The translations under genes and the position numbers were made by a program. Positions 25,932 to 52,089 of a stretch of 64,000 nucleotides of DNA are shown here, piece by piece. Below the pieces are notes generated by a model. It was not told the origin of the DNA, did no database searches, and was given only the letters and a program-made list of their open reading frames with translations. Every line of letters begins with the position of its first letter. Positions within the stretch are counted from its first letter, which is position 1. The DNA is from Eriocheir sinensis (Eukaryota; Arthropoda; Malacostraca; Decapoda; Varunidae), in NCBI RefSeq assembly GCF_024679095.1, contig NW_026110563.1, forward strand, positions 558,001-622,000, written 5' to 3'.

Positions 25932-28900
25932 TTGTATCAAAATAAATAAACAAAATAGCAATAAAATAATGTAAATTTGTATGAGAAAACATATACAAAT
26001 ACACATAAAATAACGCAAATTTCTAAAAAAATATATGTACAATAATGCACATAAAATAAAGTAAATTTGCAATTTTGTATTGAAATAGATATGCAAAATA
26101 CATATAAAACAATGTAAATTTGTTTCAAAATATAACATAAAATAACGTAGATTTCTATAAAAGTATATACAAAATACACATAAAATGAAGTAAATACGTA
26201 TACAAAAATGAATACAAAAAATACATAAAAATCGTATCAAAATAAATAAACAAAATACCAGTAAAAGAATGTGTATTTGTAAAAATATAAATATACAAAA
26301 TACACATAAAATATCGTAAATTTGTATAAAACTATATACAAAAATACACAGACGTAATTAAATTTGTATGAAAATATATATACAAAATACAGCTAAAATA
26401 AGCTAAATTTGAATTGAAATGTACATAAAAAATACATAAAATAATGTAAATCTGTATCAAAATATTTATACAAATACATATAATAACGTAGATTTCTTTA
26501 AAAATATATAAACAAAATACACATTAAGTAATGTAAATACGTATAAAAAATATGTTCAAAATACACATATAATCATGTAAATCGTATCAAAATAAATAAA
26601 CAAAATAGCAATAAAATAATGTAAATTTGTATGAGAAAACATATACAAATAACGCAAATTTCTATAAAAATATATGTACAAAAAAGCACATAAAATTTGC
26701 AAAAAAATTTATATACAAAACACACACTAAATAATGTAAATGCGTACATAAAATAACCTAAATTTGTATAAAACTATATACAAAAATACACAAAAATAAT
26801 TTAAATTTGTTTGAAAAGAAATATACAAAACACACATAAAATTAGGTAAATTTGTATTGAAATACATATACAAAATACACATCAAATAATGTAAATTTGA
26901 ATGAAAATATATAAACAAATACACTTATAATAACGTAAATTTGTATAAAATATATATGCAAGATACACATTAAATAATGTAAATATGCATAAAAAATATA
27001 TATACAAAAAACAAATAGAATAATGTAAAATCGTATCAAAATAAATACACAGAATATCAATAAAATAATGTAAATTTGTATGAAAATAGAGATACAAAAT
27101 TCCCAAAAATTATCGCATTTTTTATAAAAATATATTTACCAAAATACACATAAAATATTTAAATTTGTATTGAAATAAATATACAAAATGCATATACAGT
27201 AAGGTAAATTTGTATTGAAAGAGATATTCAAAAATACATATAAAACAATGTAAATTTGTTTCAAAATATATATACGAATACATATAAAATAAAGTAGATT
27301 TCTATAGAAATATATATACAAAATACATATGAAATTATGAAAATACGTATAAAAATATATATACAAAATACATATCAAATAATGTAAATTCGTGTCAAAA
27401 TAAATAAACAAAATATCATGAAAAGAATGTGTATTTGTATGAAAATAGATAATAGATAATAAATTTGTATAAAATATGTATGCAAGATACACATTTAATA
27501 ATGTAAATATGTATAAAAAAGTATATACAAAAAACAAATAGAATAATGTAACATCGTATCAAAATAAATACACCGAATATTAATAAAATAATGTAAATTT
27601 GTATGAAAATAAAGATGCAAAATTCCCATAAAATGGCGCATTTTTTATAAAAATATATATACCAAAATACACATAAAATATTTAAATTTGCATTGAAATA
27701 AATATACAAAATGCACATACAATAAGGTAAATCTGTATTGAAAGAGATATGCAAAAATACATATAAAACAATGTAAATTTGTTTCAAAATATATATACGA
27801 ATACAAATAAAAAAACGTAGATTTCTATAAAAATATATATACAAAATACACATAAAATTAAGTAAATACGTATAAAAAAATGTATACAAAATACGCATAA
27901 AATAATGTTATTTCGAATTAAAATAAATGTAAATTTGAATGAAAATATAAAAACAAATACACTTAAAATAACGTAAATTTGTATAAAATATATATGCAAG
28001 ATACACATTAAATAATGTAAATGTGTATAAAAATATATATACAAAAAACAAATAGAATAATGTAAAATCGTATGAAAATAAATACACAGAATATCAATAA
28101 AATAATGTAAATTTGTATGAAAATAAAGATGCAAAATTCCCAAAAATTATCGCATTTTTTATAAAAAATATATATACCAAAATACACATAAATTTTTAAA
28201 TTTGTATTGAAATAAATATACAAAATGCATATACAGTAAGGTAAATTTGTATTAAAAGAGATATTCTAAAATACATATAAAACAATGTAAATTTGTTTCA
28301 AAATATATAGACGAATACACATAAAATAAAGTAGATTTCTATAGAAATATATATACAAAATACATATGAAATTATGTAAATACGTATAAAAATATATATA
28401 CAAAATACATATCAAATAATGAAAATTCGTGTCAAAATAAATAAACAAAATATCATGAAAAGAATGTGTATTTGTATAAAAATAGATAATAGATAATAAA
28501 TTTGTATAAAATATATATGCAAGATACTCATTAAATAGTGTAAATATGTATAAAAAAGTATATACAAAAAACAAATACAATAATGTAAACTCGTATCAAA
28601 ATAAATATACCGAATATTAATAAAATAATGTAAATTTCTATCAAAATAAAGATGCAAAATTCCCATAAAATAGCGCATTTCTTTTAAAAATATATATACC
28701 AAAATACACATAAAATATTTAAATTTGTATTAAAATAAATATACAAAATGCACATACAATAAGGTAAATTTGTATTGAAAGAGATATGCAAAAATACATA
28801 TAAAACAATGTAAATTTGTTTCAAAATATATACACGAATACAAATAAAAAAAACGTAGATTTCTATAAAAATATATATACAAAATACACATAAAATTAAG

Positions 28901-31085
28901 TAAACACGTATAAAAAAAATGTGTATTTGTAAAAATATAAATATACAAAATACACATAGAATATCGTAAATTTGTATAAAACTATATACAAAAATACACA
29001 GAAGTAATTAAATTTGTATGAAAATATATATACAAAATACAGCTAAAATAAGCTAAATTTGAATTGAAATGTACATACAAAATACATAAAATAATGTAAA
29101 TCTGTATCAAAATATTTATACAAATACATATAATAACGTAGATTTGTTTAAAAATATATAAACAAAATACACATTAAGTAATGTAAATACGTATAAAAAA
29201 TATGTACAAAATACTCATATAATCATGTAATTCGTATCAAAAAAATAAACAAAATAGCAATAAAATAATGTAAATTTGTATGAGAAAACATATACAAATA
29301 ACGCAAATTTCTATAAAAATATATGTACAAAAATGCACATAAAATAAAGTAAATTTGCAAAAAAATATATAAACAAAACACACACTAAATAATGAAAATG
29401 CGTACATAAAATAACCTAAATTTGTATAAAACTATATACAAAAATACACAAAAATAATTTAAATTTGTTTGAAAAGAAATATACAAAATACACATAAAAT
29501 TAGGTAAATTTGTATTGAAATACATATACAAAATACACATCAAATAATGTAAATTTGAATGAAAATATATAAACAAATACACTTAAAATAACGTAAATTT
29601 GTATAAAATATATATGCAAGATACACATTAAATAACGTAAATGTGTATAAAAAATATAAATACAAAAAACAAATAGAATAATGTAAAATCGTATCAAAAT
29701 AAATTCACAGAATATCAATAAAATAATGTAAATTTGTATGAAAATAAAGATACAAAATTCCCAAAAATTATCGCATTTTTTATAAAAATATATTTACCAA
29801 AATACACATAAAATATTTAAATTTGTATTGAAATAAATATACAAAATGCATATACAGTAAGGTAAATTTGTATTGAAAGAGATATTCAAAAATACATATA
29901 AAACAATGTAAATTTGTTTCAAAATATGTATACGAATACACATAAAATAAAGTAGATTTCTATAGAAATATATATACAAAATACATATGAAATTATGTAA
30001 ATACGTATAAAAATATATATACAAAATACATATCAAATAATGTAAATTCGTGTCAAAATAAATAAACAAAATATCATGAAAAGAATGTGTATTTGTATGA
30101 AAATAGATAATAGATAATAAATTTGTATAAAATATATATGCAAGATACACATTAAATAATGTAAATATGTATAAAAAAGTATATACAAAAAACAAATAGA
30201 ATAATGTAACATCGTATCAAAATAAATACACCGAATATTAATAAAATAATGTAAATTTGTATGAAAATAAAGATGCAAAATTCCCATAAAATAGCGCATT
30301 TCTTATAAAAATATATATACCAAAATACACATAAAATATTTAAATTTGCATTGAAATAAATATACAAAATGCACATACAATAAGGTAAATTTGTATTGAA
30401 AGAGATATGCAAAAATACATATAAAACAATGTAAATTTGTTTCAAAATATATATACGAATAAAATTAAAAAACGTAGATTTCTATAAAAAAAATATATAC
30501 AAAATACACATAAAATTAAGTAAATGCGTATAAAAAAATGTATACAAAATACACATAAAATAATGTAATTTCGAATTAAAATAAATTTAAATTTGAATGA
30601 AAATATAAAAACAAATACACTTAAACTAGCGTAAATTTGTATAAAATATATATGCAAGGTACACATTAAATAATGTAAATGTGTATAAAAAATATATACA
30701 AAAAACAAATAGAATAATGTAAAATCGTATCAAAATAAATACACAGAATATCAATAAAATAATGTAAATTTGTATGAAAATATAGATGCAAAATTCCCAA
30801 AAATTATCGCATTTTTTATAAATATATATATACCAAAATACACATAAAATATTTAAATTTGTATTGAAATAAATATACAAAATGCATATACAGTAATGTA
30901 AATTTGTATTAAAAGAGATATTCAAAAATACATATGAAACAATGTAAATTTGTTTCAAAATATATATACGAATACACATAAAATAAAGTAGATTTCTATA
31001 GAAATATATATACAAAATACATATGAAATTATGTAAATACGTATAAAAATATATATACAAAATACATATCAAATAATGTAAATTT
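25932..31085 (-). repeat. 45-bp satellite block, minus orientation, 1.03-kb higher-order units
   Basis: Phase markers are near 27088, 27617, 28129, 28651, 29749, 30270 and 30784, giving steps of 529, 512, 522, 1098, 521 and 514 bp. Two larger units, each opened by an ACAGCTAAAAT word, begin near 26390 and 29040, about 2.65 kb apart. It is collinear with 44588-46704 at about 18.66 kb offset. Confidence 0.87.
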
Positions 31086-31855
31086 TTGTATATGTATTTT
31101 TATAAAAATATGCTTTATTTTATGGGTATTTTGCATCTTTATTTTCATACAAATTTACGTTATTTTATTGATATTCTGCTCATTCATTTTGATACGATTT
31201 GACATTATTCTATGTGTATTTTGTATATGTATTTCAATACAATTTACGATATTTTATGTGTATTTGTTTATGTATTTTGACACAAATTTACAATATTTTA
31301 TGGGTATTTTGTATATATATTTCAAAAGAAATTTACTTAGTTTTATGTGTATTTTGAATATCTATTTTGTATTTTCATACAAACTCAAATTATTTATATG
31401 TATTTTTGTAAATATTTCAATACAAATTTTAGTTGTGTTATGTGTATTTTGTAAATCTATTTTCATTCAAATATATATTATTTTATTGGTATTTTGTTGA
31501 TTTATATTGATACGAATTTACATTATTTTATATGTACTTTTTATATATTTTATACGCATTTATATTATTTAATATTTATTTTGAATGTATAATTTTATAC
31601 AAATTCATGGTATTTTATGGGTATTTGTATATATATTTTCATATAAATTTACATTATTTTATGTTTATTTTGTATGTGTATTTTGTACATTTATATTTAT
31701 ACACATTTACTCATACAAATTTATATTATTTTATTGGTATTTTGTTTATTTATTTTGATACGAATTACATGATTATATCTTTGTTTTCATACAAATTTAA
31801 ATTATTTTATTGATATTCTGTGTACTGATTTTTAATACGATTTTACATTATTCTA
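31086..31855 (+). repeat. 45-bp satellite block, plus orientation
   Basis: The phase marker is near 31112. Much of it inverts the segment 15700-16130, including the Ser/Ile-like periodic frames. It ends at the ATGTATAACAAAAATAAAT switch. Confidence 0.84.
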
Positions 31856-31953
31856 TGTATAACAAAAATAAATACAGAAGACACAAAAATAGATATGCAA
31901 AATACATATAAACAATGTAAATTTGTTTCAAAATATATATACGAATACACATG
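31856..31953 (-). repeat. Short satellite block, minus orientation
   Basis: About two monomers between two switches. It is identical in layout to 63319-63412, and both end ATACACATGACAT before returning to plus. Confidence 0.82.
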
Positions 31954-32409
31954 ACATAGGTATTTTGAATCTTAATTTTCATACAAATTTACATTATTTT
32001 ATTAATATTTTCTGTATTTATTTTGATACGATTTTACATTATTTTATTTGTGTTTTGTATATATATTTTTTATACATATTTACATTATTTAATTTGTTTT
32101 TTGTATATATATTTGATACAAATTTACGTTATTTTAAGTCTATATGTTTATATATTTTCATTCAAATTTACATTATTTTATGTGTATTTTGTATATGTAT
32201 TTCAATACAAATTTAACTAATTTTATGTTTTTTGTATATTTATTTTCATACAAGTGTAAATTATTTTTGTTTATTTTTGTATATAGTTTTATACAAATTT
32301 AGGTTATTTTATGTGTATTTTGTATATCTATTTTCATTCAAATACACATTCTTTTCATGATATTTTTTTATATATTTTGACACGAATTAACATTATTTAA
32401 TGTGTATTT

Positions 32410-32503
<94 letters not shown>

Positions 32504-35500
32504 TTTATACGTATTTACATATATATTTCTATAGAAATCTACGTTATTTTATGTGTCTTCGTATATATATTTTGAAACAAATTTACATTGTTTTATGTGT
32601 ATTTTGCATATTTTTTCAATACAAATTTACATTATTGTATGTGCATTTTGTATATTAATTTTAATACAAATTTGATTAATCTATGTGTATTTTTGTGTAT
32701 GTATTTTTATAAAAAATATGCTTTATTTGATGGGTATTTTGCATCTTTATTTTCATACAAATTTACATTATTTTATTGATATTCTGTGTATTTATTTGGT
32801 ATGATTTTACATTATTCTATGTGTATTTTGTATATATATTTTATATAAAATGTATTTGTTTTCATTTGATACAAATCTACATTATTTTATGTGTTTTTTG
32901 TACATGTATTTAAATACAAATTTAACTAGTTATATGTGTATTTTGTATATCTATTTTGTATGTATATTTTCATAGAAATTTACTCTATTTTATGAGTATT
33001 CGTATATATATTTAGATACAAATTTACATTATTGATGTGTATTTTGCATATTTATTTCAATACAAATTTTCTTTATTGTACGTGCATTTTGTATATTTAT
33101 TTTAATACAAATTTAATTATTTTATATGTATTTTTGTATATATATTTTTATGCAAATATGCGTTATTATATGGATATTTTGCAGCTTTATTTTTCATACA
33201 AATTTACATTATTTTATTGATATTCTCTTTATTTATTTTGATACGATTTAACATTATTCTATGTGTATTTTGTATATATTTTTTATACATATTTACATTA
33301 TTTAAGGTTTATTTTGTATATATATTTCATCCAAATTTATACTATTTTATGTGTATTTGTTTATATATTTTTATACAAATTTACATTATTTTATGTGTAT
33401 TTTGTATATACATTTTCATAAAAAAATTACGTTATTTTATTGTGTGTATTCGTATATATTTTGATACAAATTTTATACAAATTCATGTTATTTAATGTGT
33501 ATTTGTATATATATTTTCATACAAATTTATATTCTTTTATGTGTATTTTTTCATATATTTCATTACAAATTTACCTTATTTTATGTTTATTTTGTATATT
33601 TATTTCATTCAATTTAAAATTATTTTATGTGTATATTTGTATTTGTATTTAGGTTATTTTATGTGTATTTTGTATATATATTTTCATCCAAAATTACATT
33701 ATTATATTGGTATTTTCTTAATTTAATTCGATACGAATTTAGATTATTTCATAGGTATTTTGTATACATATTTTTATACTCATTTACATTATCTAATGTG
33801 TGTTTTGTATATATATTTTTATGCAAATTTATTTTATGTTCATTTTTGTACATATATTTTTATAGAAATTTGCGTTATTTTATGTATATAGTTTTATATA
33901 AATTTACGTTATTTTATGTGCATTTTGTATATTTATATTTATACAAATACACATTCTTTTATTGCTGTATTGTTTATTTATATTTATACGAATTTACATT
34001 ATTTTATGTGTATTTTGTATACATTTTTTTATACGTATTTACTTAATTTTATGGTTATTTTGTATATGTATTTTTATAGAAATCTACGTTATTTTATGTG
34101 TATTCGCATATATATTTTGAGACAAATTTACATTATTTTATATGTATTTTGCATATCTATTTCAATACAAATTTACCTTATTGTATGTGCATTTTGTATA
34201 TTTATTTTGATACAAATTCAAATATTTTATGTGTATTTTGGTATCAATAATTTTATAAAAAATGCGTTATTTTATAGGTATTTTGCATCTTAATTTTCAT
34301 ATAAATTTACATTATTTTATTAATATTCTGTGTATATATTTTGATACGATTTTACATTATTCTATTTGTGTTTTGTATATATTTTTTTAAACATATTTAC
34401 ATTATTTAATGTGTATTTTGTATATATATTTCATACAAATTTACGTTATTATATGTGTATTTGTTTATATATTTTCTTTCAAATTCACATTGTTTTATGT
34501 GTATTTTGTATATATATTTCAATAGAAATTAACCTAATTTTATGTGTATTTTGTATATTTCTTTTCATACAAATTTAAATTATTTTTGTGTATTTTTGTA
34601 TATAGTTTTATACAAATTTAGGTTATTTTATGTAGCATTTACATTATTTAATGTGTGTTTTGTATATATATTTTTATCCAAAGTTAATTTATTTTACGTT
34701 CATTTTTGGACATTGTTTTTTAAAGAAATTAGCGTTATTTTATATGTATTTGTATATGTTTTCTCATACAAATTTACATTATTTTATTGCTATTTTGTTT
34801 ATTTAGTTTGATACGAATTACATGATTATATGTGTATTTTGTACATTTTTTTATACGTATTTACATTACTTAATGTGTATTTTGTTTATATATTTTTAAA
34901 CAAATTTACGTTATTATATGTATTTTTATAAATATTTTGATATAAATTTACATTATTTTATGTATTTTGTATATACATTTCAATTCAAATTTAGCTTATT
35001 TTATCTGTATTTTGTATATCTATTTTCATACGAATTTAATTACTTCTGTGTATTTTTGTATATAGTTTTATACAAATTTACGTTATTTTATGTGTATTTT
35101 GTATATTTATATTTATACAAATACACATTCTTTTATTGGTATTTTGTTTATTTATTTTGATACGAATTTACATTATTTTATGTTTATTTTGTATACATTT
35201 TTTTATACGTATTTACTTCATTTTACGTGTATTTTGTATATATATTTTTATACAAATCTACGTTATTTTATGTGTATTCGTATATATATTTTGAAACAAA
35301 TTTACATTGTTTTATATGTATTTTGCATATCTATTTCAATACAGATTTACCTTATTGAATATGTATTTTGTATATTTATTTTAATACAAATAAATTTTTT
35401 TATGTGTATTTTTGTATATATATTTAAAAAAAAAAGCGTTATTTTATGGGTATTTTGCTTCTTTATTTTCATACAAATTTACATTATTTTATTAATATTC

Positions 35501-36740
35501 TGTGTATTTATTTTAATACGATTTTACATTATTCTATTTGTGTTTTGTATATATTTTTTTATACAAATTTACGTTATTTTAAGTGTATTTGTTTATGTAT
35601 TTTCATTCAAATTTACAGTATTTTATGTATATATTGTATATGTATTTCAATACAAATTTACTTAATTTTATGTGTATTTTGTATATTTATTTTAATACAA
35701 ATTTAAATTATTTTTGAGTATTTTTGTATATAGTTTTATACAAATTTATGTTATCTTATGTGTACTTTGTATATTTATTTTCATACAAATACACATTCTT
35801 TTATTGACATTTTGTTTATTTATTTTGACGCGAATTTACATTATTTAATGTGTATTTTGTATATATATTTTTATACGTATTTACATCCTTTCATGTGTAT
35901 TTTGTATATTTATAAAAAATGCGTTATTTTATGGGTATTTTGCATCTTTATTTTCATACAAATTTACATTATTTTATTTACATTCTGTGTATTTATTTAA
36001 ATACGATTTTACATTATTCTATATGTGTTTTGTATATATATTTTTTATACATATTTACATTATTTAATGAGTAGTTTTCATATATATTTTATACAAATTT
36101 ATGTTAATTTAAGTGTATTTGTTTATATATTTTCATTCAAATTTACATTATTTTATGTGTATTTTGTATATGTATTTCTTTACAAATTTACCTAATTTTA
36201 TGTGTATTTTGTATATTTATTTTCATACAAATTTAACTTATTTTTATATATAGTTTTATACAAATTTACGTTATTTTATATGTATTTTGTATATGTATTT
36301 TCATACAAATACACATTCTTTTATTGATATTTTAATTATTTATTTTGACACGAATTTACATTATTTAATGTGTATTTTGTATATATATTTTTATACGTAT
36401 TTACAACATTTCATGTGTATTTTGTATATATATTTATATAGAAATCTACGTTATTTTATGTGTATTCGTATATATATTTTGAAACAAATCTACATTATTT
36501 TATGTGTATTTTGTATATATATATCATTATAAATTTGCCTTATTTTAAGTTTATTTTTATATCTATTTTCATTCAAATTCAAATCATTTTATGTGTATAT
36601 ATTTATTTGTATTTACGTTATTTTATGTGTATTTTCTATATATATTTTCATTCAAAATTACATTATTTTATCGGTATTTTGTTCATTTATTTCGATACGA
36701 ATTTAGATTATTTCATGTGTATTTTCTATACATATACATA
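31954..36740 (+). repeat. 45-bp satellite block, plus orientation (segmental duplication)
   Basis: Phase markers are near 32718, 33160, 34262, 35437 and 35928. The part up to about 35600 is collinear with 52440-56000 (offset about 20.5 kb); the 442-bp step 32718-33160 is matched exactly by 53176-53618. It carries an (AT)n tract at 32412-32500. Confidence 0.87.
32412..32500. repeat. (AT)n microsatellite expanded inside a monomer
   Basis: About 89 bases of pure AT ahead of TTTTTTATACGTATTTACAT. The matching monomers at about 52930 and 63855 keep a short TATATATATTTTTATACG core. Confidence 0.95.
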
Positions 36741-43282
<6,542 letters not shown>

Positions 43283-44587
43283 CATGTGTATTTTGTATAT
43301 TTATTTTCATACAAATTGAAATGATTTTTGTTTATTTTTTTATATATTTTCATACAAATTTTCGTTATTTAATGTGTATTTTGTATATTCATTTTCTCTA
43401 CAAATATACGTTCTTTTATCTGAATTTTGTTTATTGAATTTGAAACGAATTTACCTTATTTTGTATATCTATTTTCATACAAATTAAAATACTGCTGTGT
43501 ATTTTTGTATATAGTTTTATATAAATTTACGTTATTTTTATGTATTTATATTATATACAAATACACATTCTTTTATTGGTATTTTGTATATTTATTTTGA
43601 TACGAATTTACATTATTTATGTATATATATTTTATACAAATTTACATTGTTTTATATGTATTTTGTATATATATTTCATACAAATTTACCTTATTTTATG
43701 TGTTTTGTATATTTATTTTAATACAAATTAAATTTTTGATGTGTATTTTGGTATATATATTTTTTAAAAAAAAAGCGTTATTTTATGGGTATTTTATAAA
43801 TATTTTGATACAAATCTACATTATTTATGTATTTTATATACATTTCAATTCAAATTTAGCTTATTTTATCTGTATTTTGTATATCTATTTTCATACAATT
43901 CAATTACTTCTGTGTATTTTTGTATATAGTTTTATAAATTTCCGTTATTTTATGTATTTTGTATATTTATATTTATACAAATACACATTCTTTTATTGGT
44001 ATTTTGTTTATTTATTTTGATACAATTTACATTATTTTATGTGTTTGTATACATTTTCATACGTATTTACTTCATTTTATGTGTATTTGTATAAATATTT
44101 TATACAAATCTACGTTATTTTATGTGTATTCGTATATATATATTTTGAAACAAATTTACATTGTTTTATATGTATTTTGCATATCTATTCAATACAGATT
44201 TACCTTATTGTATGTGTATTTTGTATATTTATTTAATACAAATAAATTTTTCATGTGTATTTGGTAAATATATTTTAAAAAAAAAAGCGTTATTTAATGT
44301 GTATTTTGCATCTTTATTTCATACAAATTTACATTGTTTTATTAATATTCTGTGTATTTATTTTGATACGATTTTACATTATTCTATTTGTGTTTTGTAT
44401 ATATTTTGTTGAACATATTTACATTATTTATTGGGTATTTTGTATATTTTAAAACAAATTTACGTTATTTTATGTGCAACTGTTAAAATATTTTGATACA
44501 AATCTACATTATTTTATGTATTTTGTATATATATTTCAATACAAATTTAGTTTATTTTATGTATATTTTGTATATCTATTTTCATTT
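43283..44587 (+). repeat. 45-bp satellite block, plus orientation, rich in small deletions
   Basis: Collinear with 24504-25931 but with many one- and two-base losses in T runs between about 43540 and 44300. The 15-residue periodic frames are broken more often here than in the paralogue. Phase markers are near 43785 and 44300. Confidence 0.84.
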
Positions 44588-46704
<2,117 letters not shown>

Positions 46705-47438
46705 TAAAAAATGCGTTATTTTATGGGTATTTTATAAATATTTTGATACAAATCTACATTATTTTATGTATTTTGTATATACATTTATTCAAATTTAGTT
46801 TTTTATCTGTATTTTGTATATCTATTTTCATACGAATTTAATTATTTTCTGTGTATTTTGTATATTTATTTTATACAAATTTACGTTATTTTATGTGTAT
46901 TTTGTATATTTATTTATACAAATTTTCATTTTTTTATGTATTTTGTTTATTTATTTTATACAAATCTACTTTATTTTATGTGTATTTTGTATATATATTT
47001 TGAAACAAATTTACATTGTTTTATATGTATTTTGTATATATTTCAATACAGATTTACCTTATTGTATGTGTATTTTGTATATTTATTTTAATACAAATTA
47101 ATTTTTCATGTGTATTTTGTATATATTTTATAAAAATGCGTTATTTAATGGGTATTTTGCATCTTTATTTTCATACAAATTTACATTGTTTTATTAATAT
47201 TCTGTGTATTTATTTTGATACGATTTTACATTATTCTATTTGTGTTTTGTATATATTTTGTTATACATATTTTCATTATTTAATGTTTATTTTGTATATT
47301 TTAAAACAAATTTACGTTATTTTATGCGCATCTGTTAAAATATTTTGATACAAATTTACATTATTTTATGTATTTTGTATATATATTTAAATACAAATTT
47401 AGTTTATTTTATGTATATTTTGTATATCTATTTTCATT
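46705..47438 (+). repeat. 45-bp satellite block, plus orientation, shortened monomers
   Basis: A compressed version of the 43283-44587 block. Phase markers are near 46710 and 47140. It ends in the same GCGCATCTGTTAAAAT module and the same switch. Confidence 0.84.
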
Positions 47439-51016
<3,578 letters not shown>

Positions 51017-51551
51017 ATTGTATTTTGTATATACATTTCAATTCAAATTTAGCTTATTTTATCTGTATTTTGTATATCTATTTTCATACGAATTTAATTA
51101 CTTCTGTGTTGTTTTGTATAGTTTTATACAAATTTACGTTATTTTATGTGTATTTTGTATATTTATATTTATACAAATACACATTCTTTTATTGGTATTT
51201 TGTTTATTTATTTTGATACGAATTTACATTATTTTATGTGTATTTTGTATACATTTTCTTATACGTATTTATTTCATTTTATGTGTATTTTGTATATATA
51301 TTTTTATACAAATCTACGTTATTTTATGTGTATTCGTATATATATTTTGAAACAAATTTACATTGTTTTATATGTATTTTGCATATCTATTTCAATACAG
51401 ATTTACCTTATTGTATGTGTATTTTGTATATTTATTTTAATACAAATTAATTTTTTCATATGTATTTTGGTATATATATTTTAAAAAAAAATGCGTTATT
51501 TAATGGGTATTTTGCATCTTTATTTTCATACAAATTTACATTGTTTTATTA
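51017..51551 (+). repeat. 45-bp satellite block, plus orientation
   Basis: It starts with the ATACACATAAAATATTGTATT junction region shared with 59637. The phase marker is near 51491. It ends abruptly inside the monomer after the marker, where paralogues continue. Confidence 0.84.
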
Positions 51552-52089
51552 TAAAATAATATAAATTTGTATGAAAATATATATAAAAATACATATAAAA
51601 TAACATGAATTTGTATAAAATTTGTTTCAAAATATATACGAATACACACAATAAAATAACGTAAATTTTTATGAAAATGTATATATAAAACACATAGAAT
51701 AGTTTAAATACGTAGAAAAATATATATACAAAATACACATAAAATAATGTAAATTGTTAAAATTAAATACACAAAATTCCAATAAAAGAATGTATATTTG
51801 TAGGAAAATATATATACAAAAAACAAATAAAATAACTAAAATTTGTATAAAAATATATACAAAAATACACAAAAATAATTTAAATTTGTTTGAAAATAGA
51901 TATGCAAAATACACATATAGTTAGGCAAATTTGTATTGAAATACATATACAAAACTCACATAAAATAATGTAAATTTGTATGAAAATATATAAACAAATA
52001 CATATAAAATCACGTAAATTTGGATAAAATATATATACAAAATATACATTAAATATTTTAAATATGTATAAAAATATATTATATTATAT
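51552..52089 (-). repeat. 45-bp satellite block, minus orientation
   Basis: An inverted copy of about 61740-62130 and, in part, of 53900-54030, including the ACACACAATAAAATAACG variant. It has no phase marker. Confidence 0.83.
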
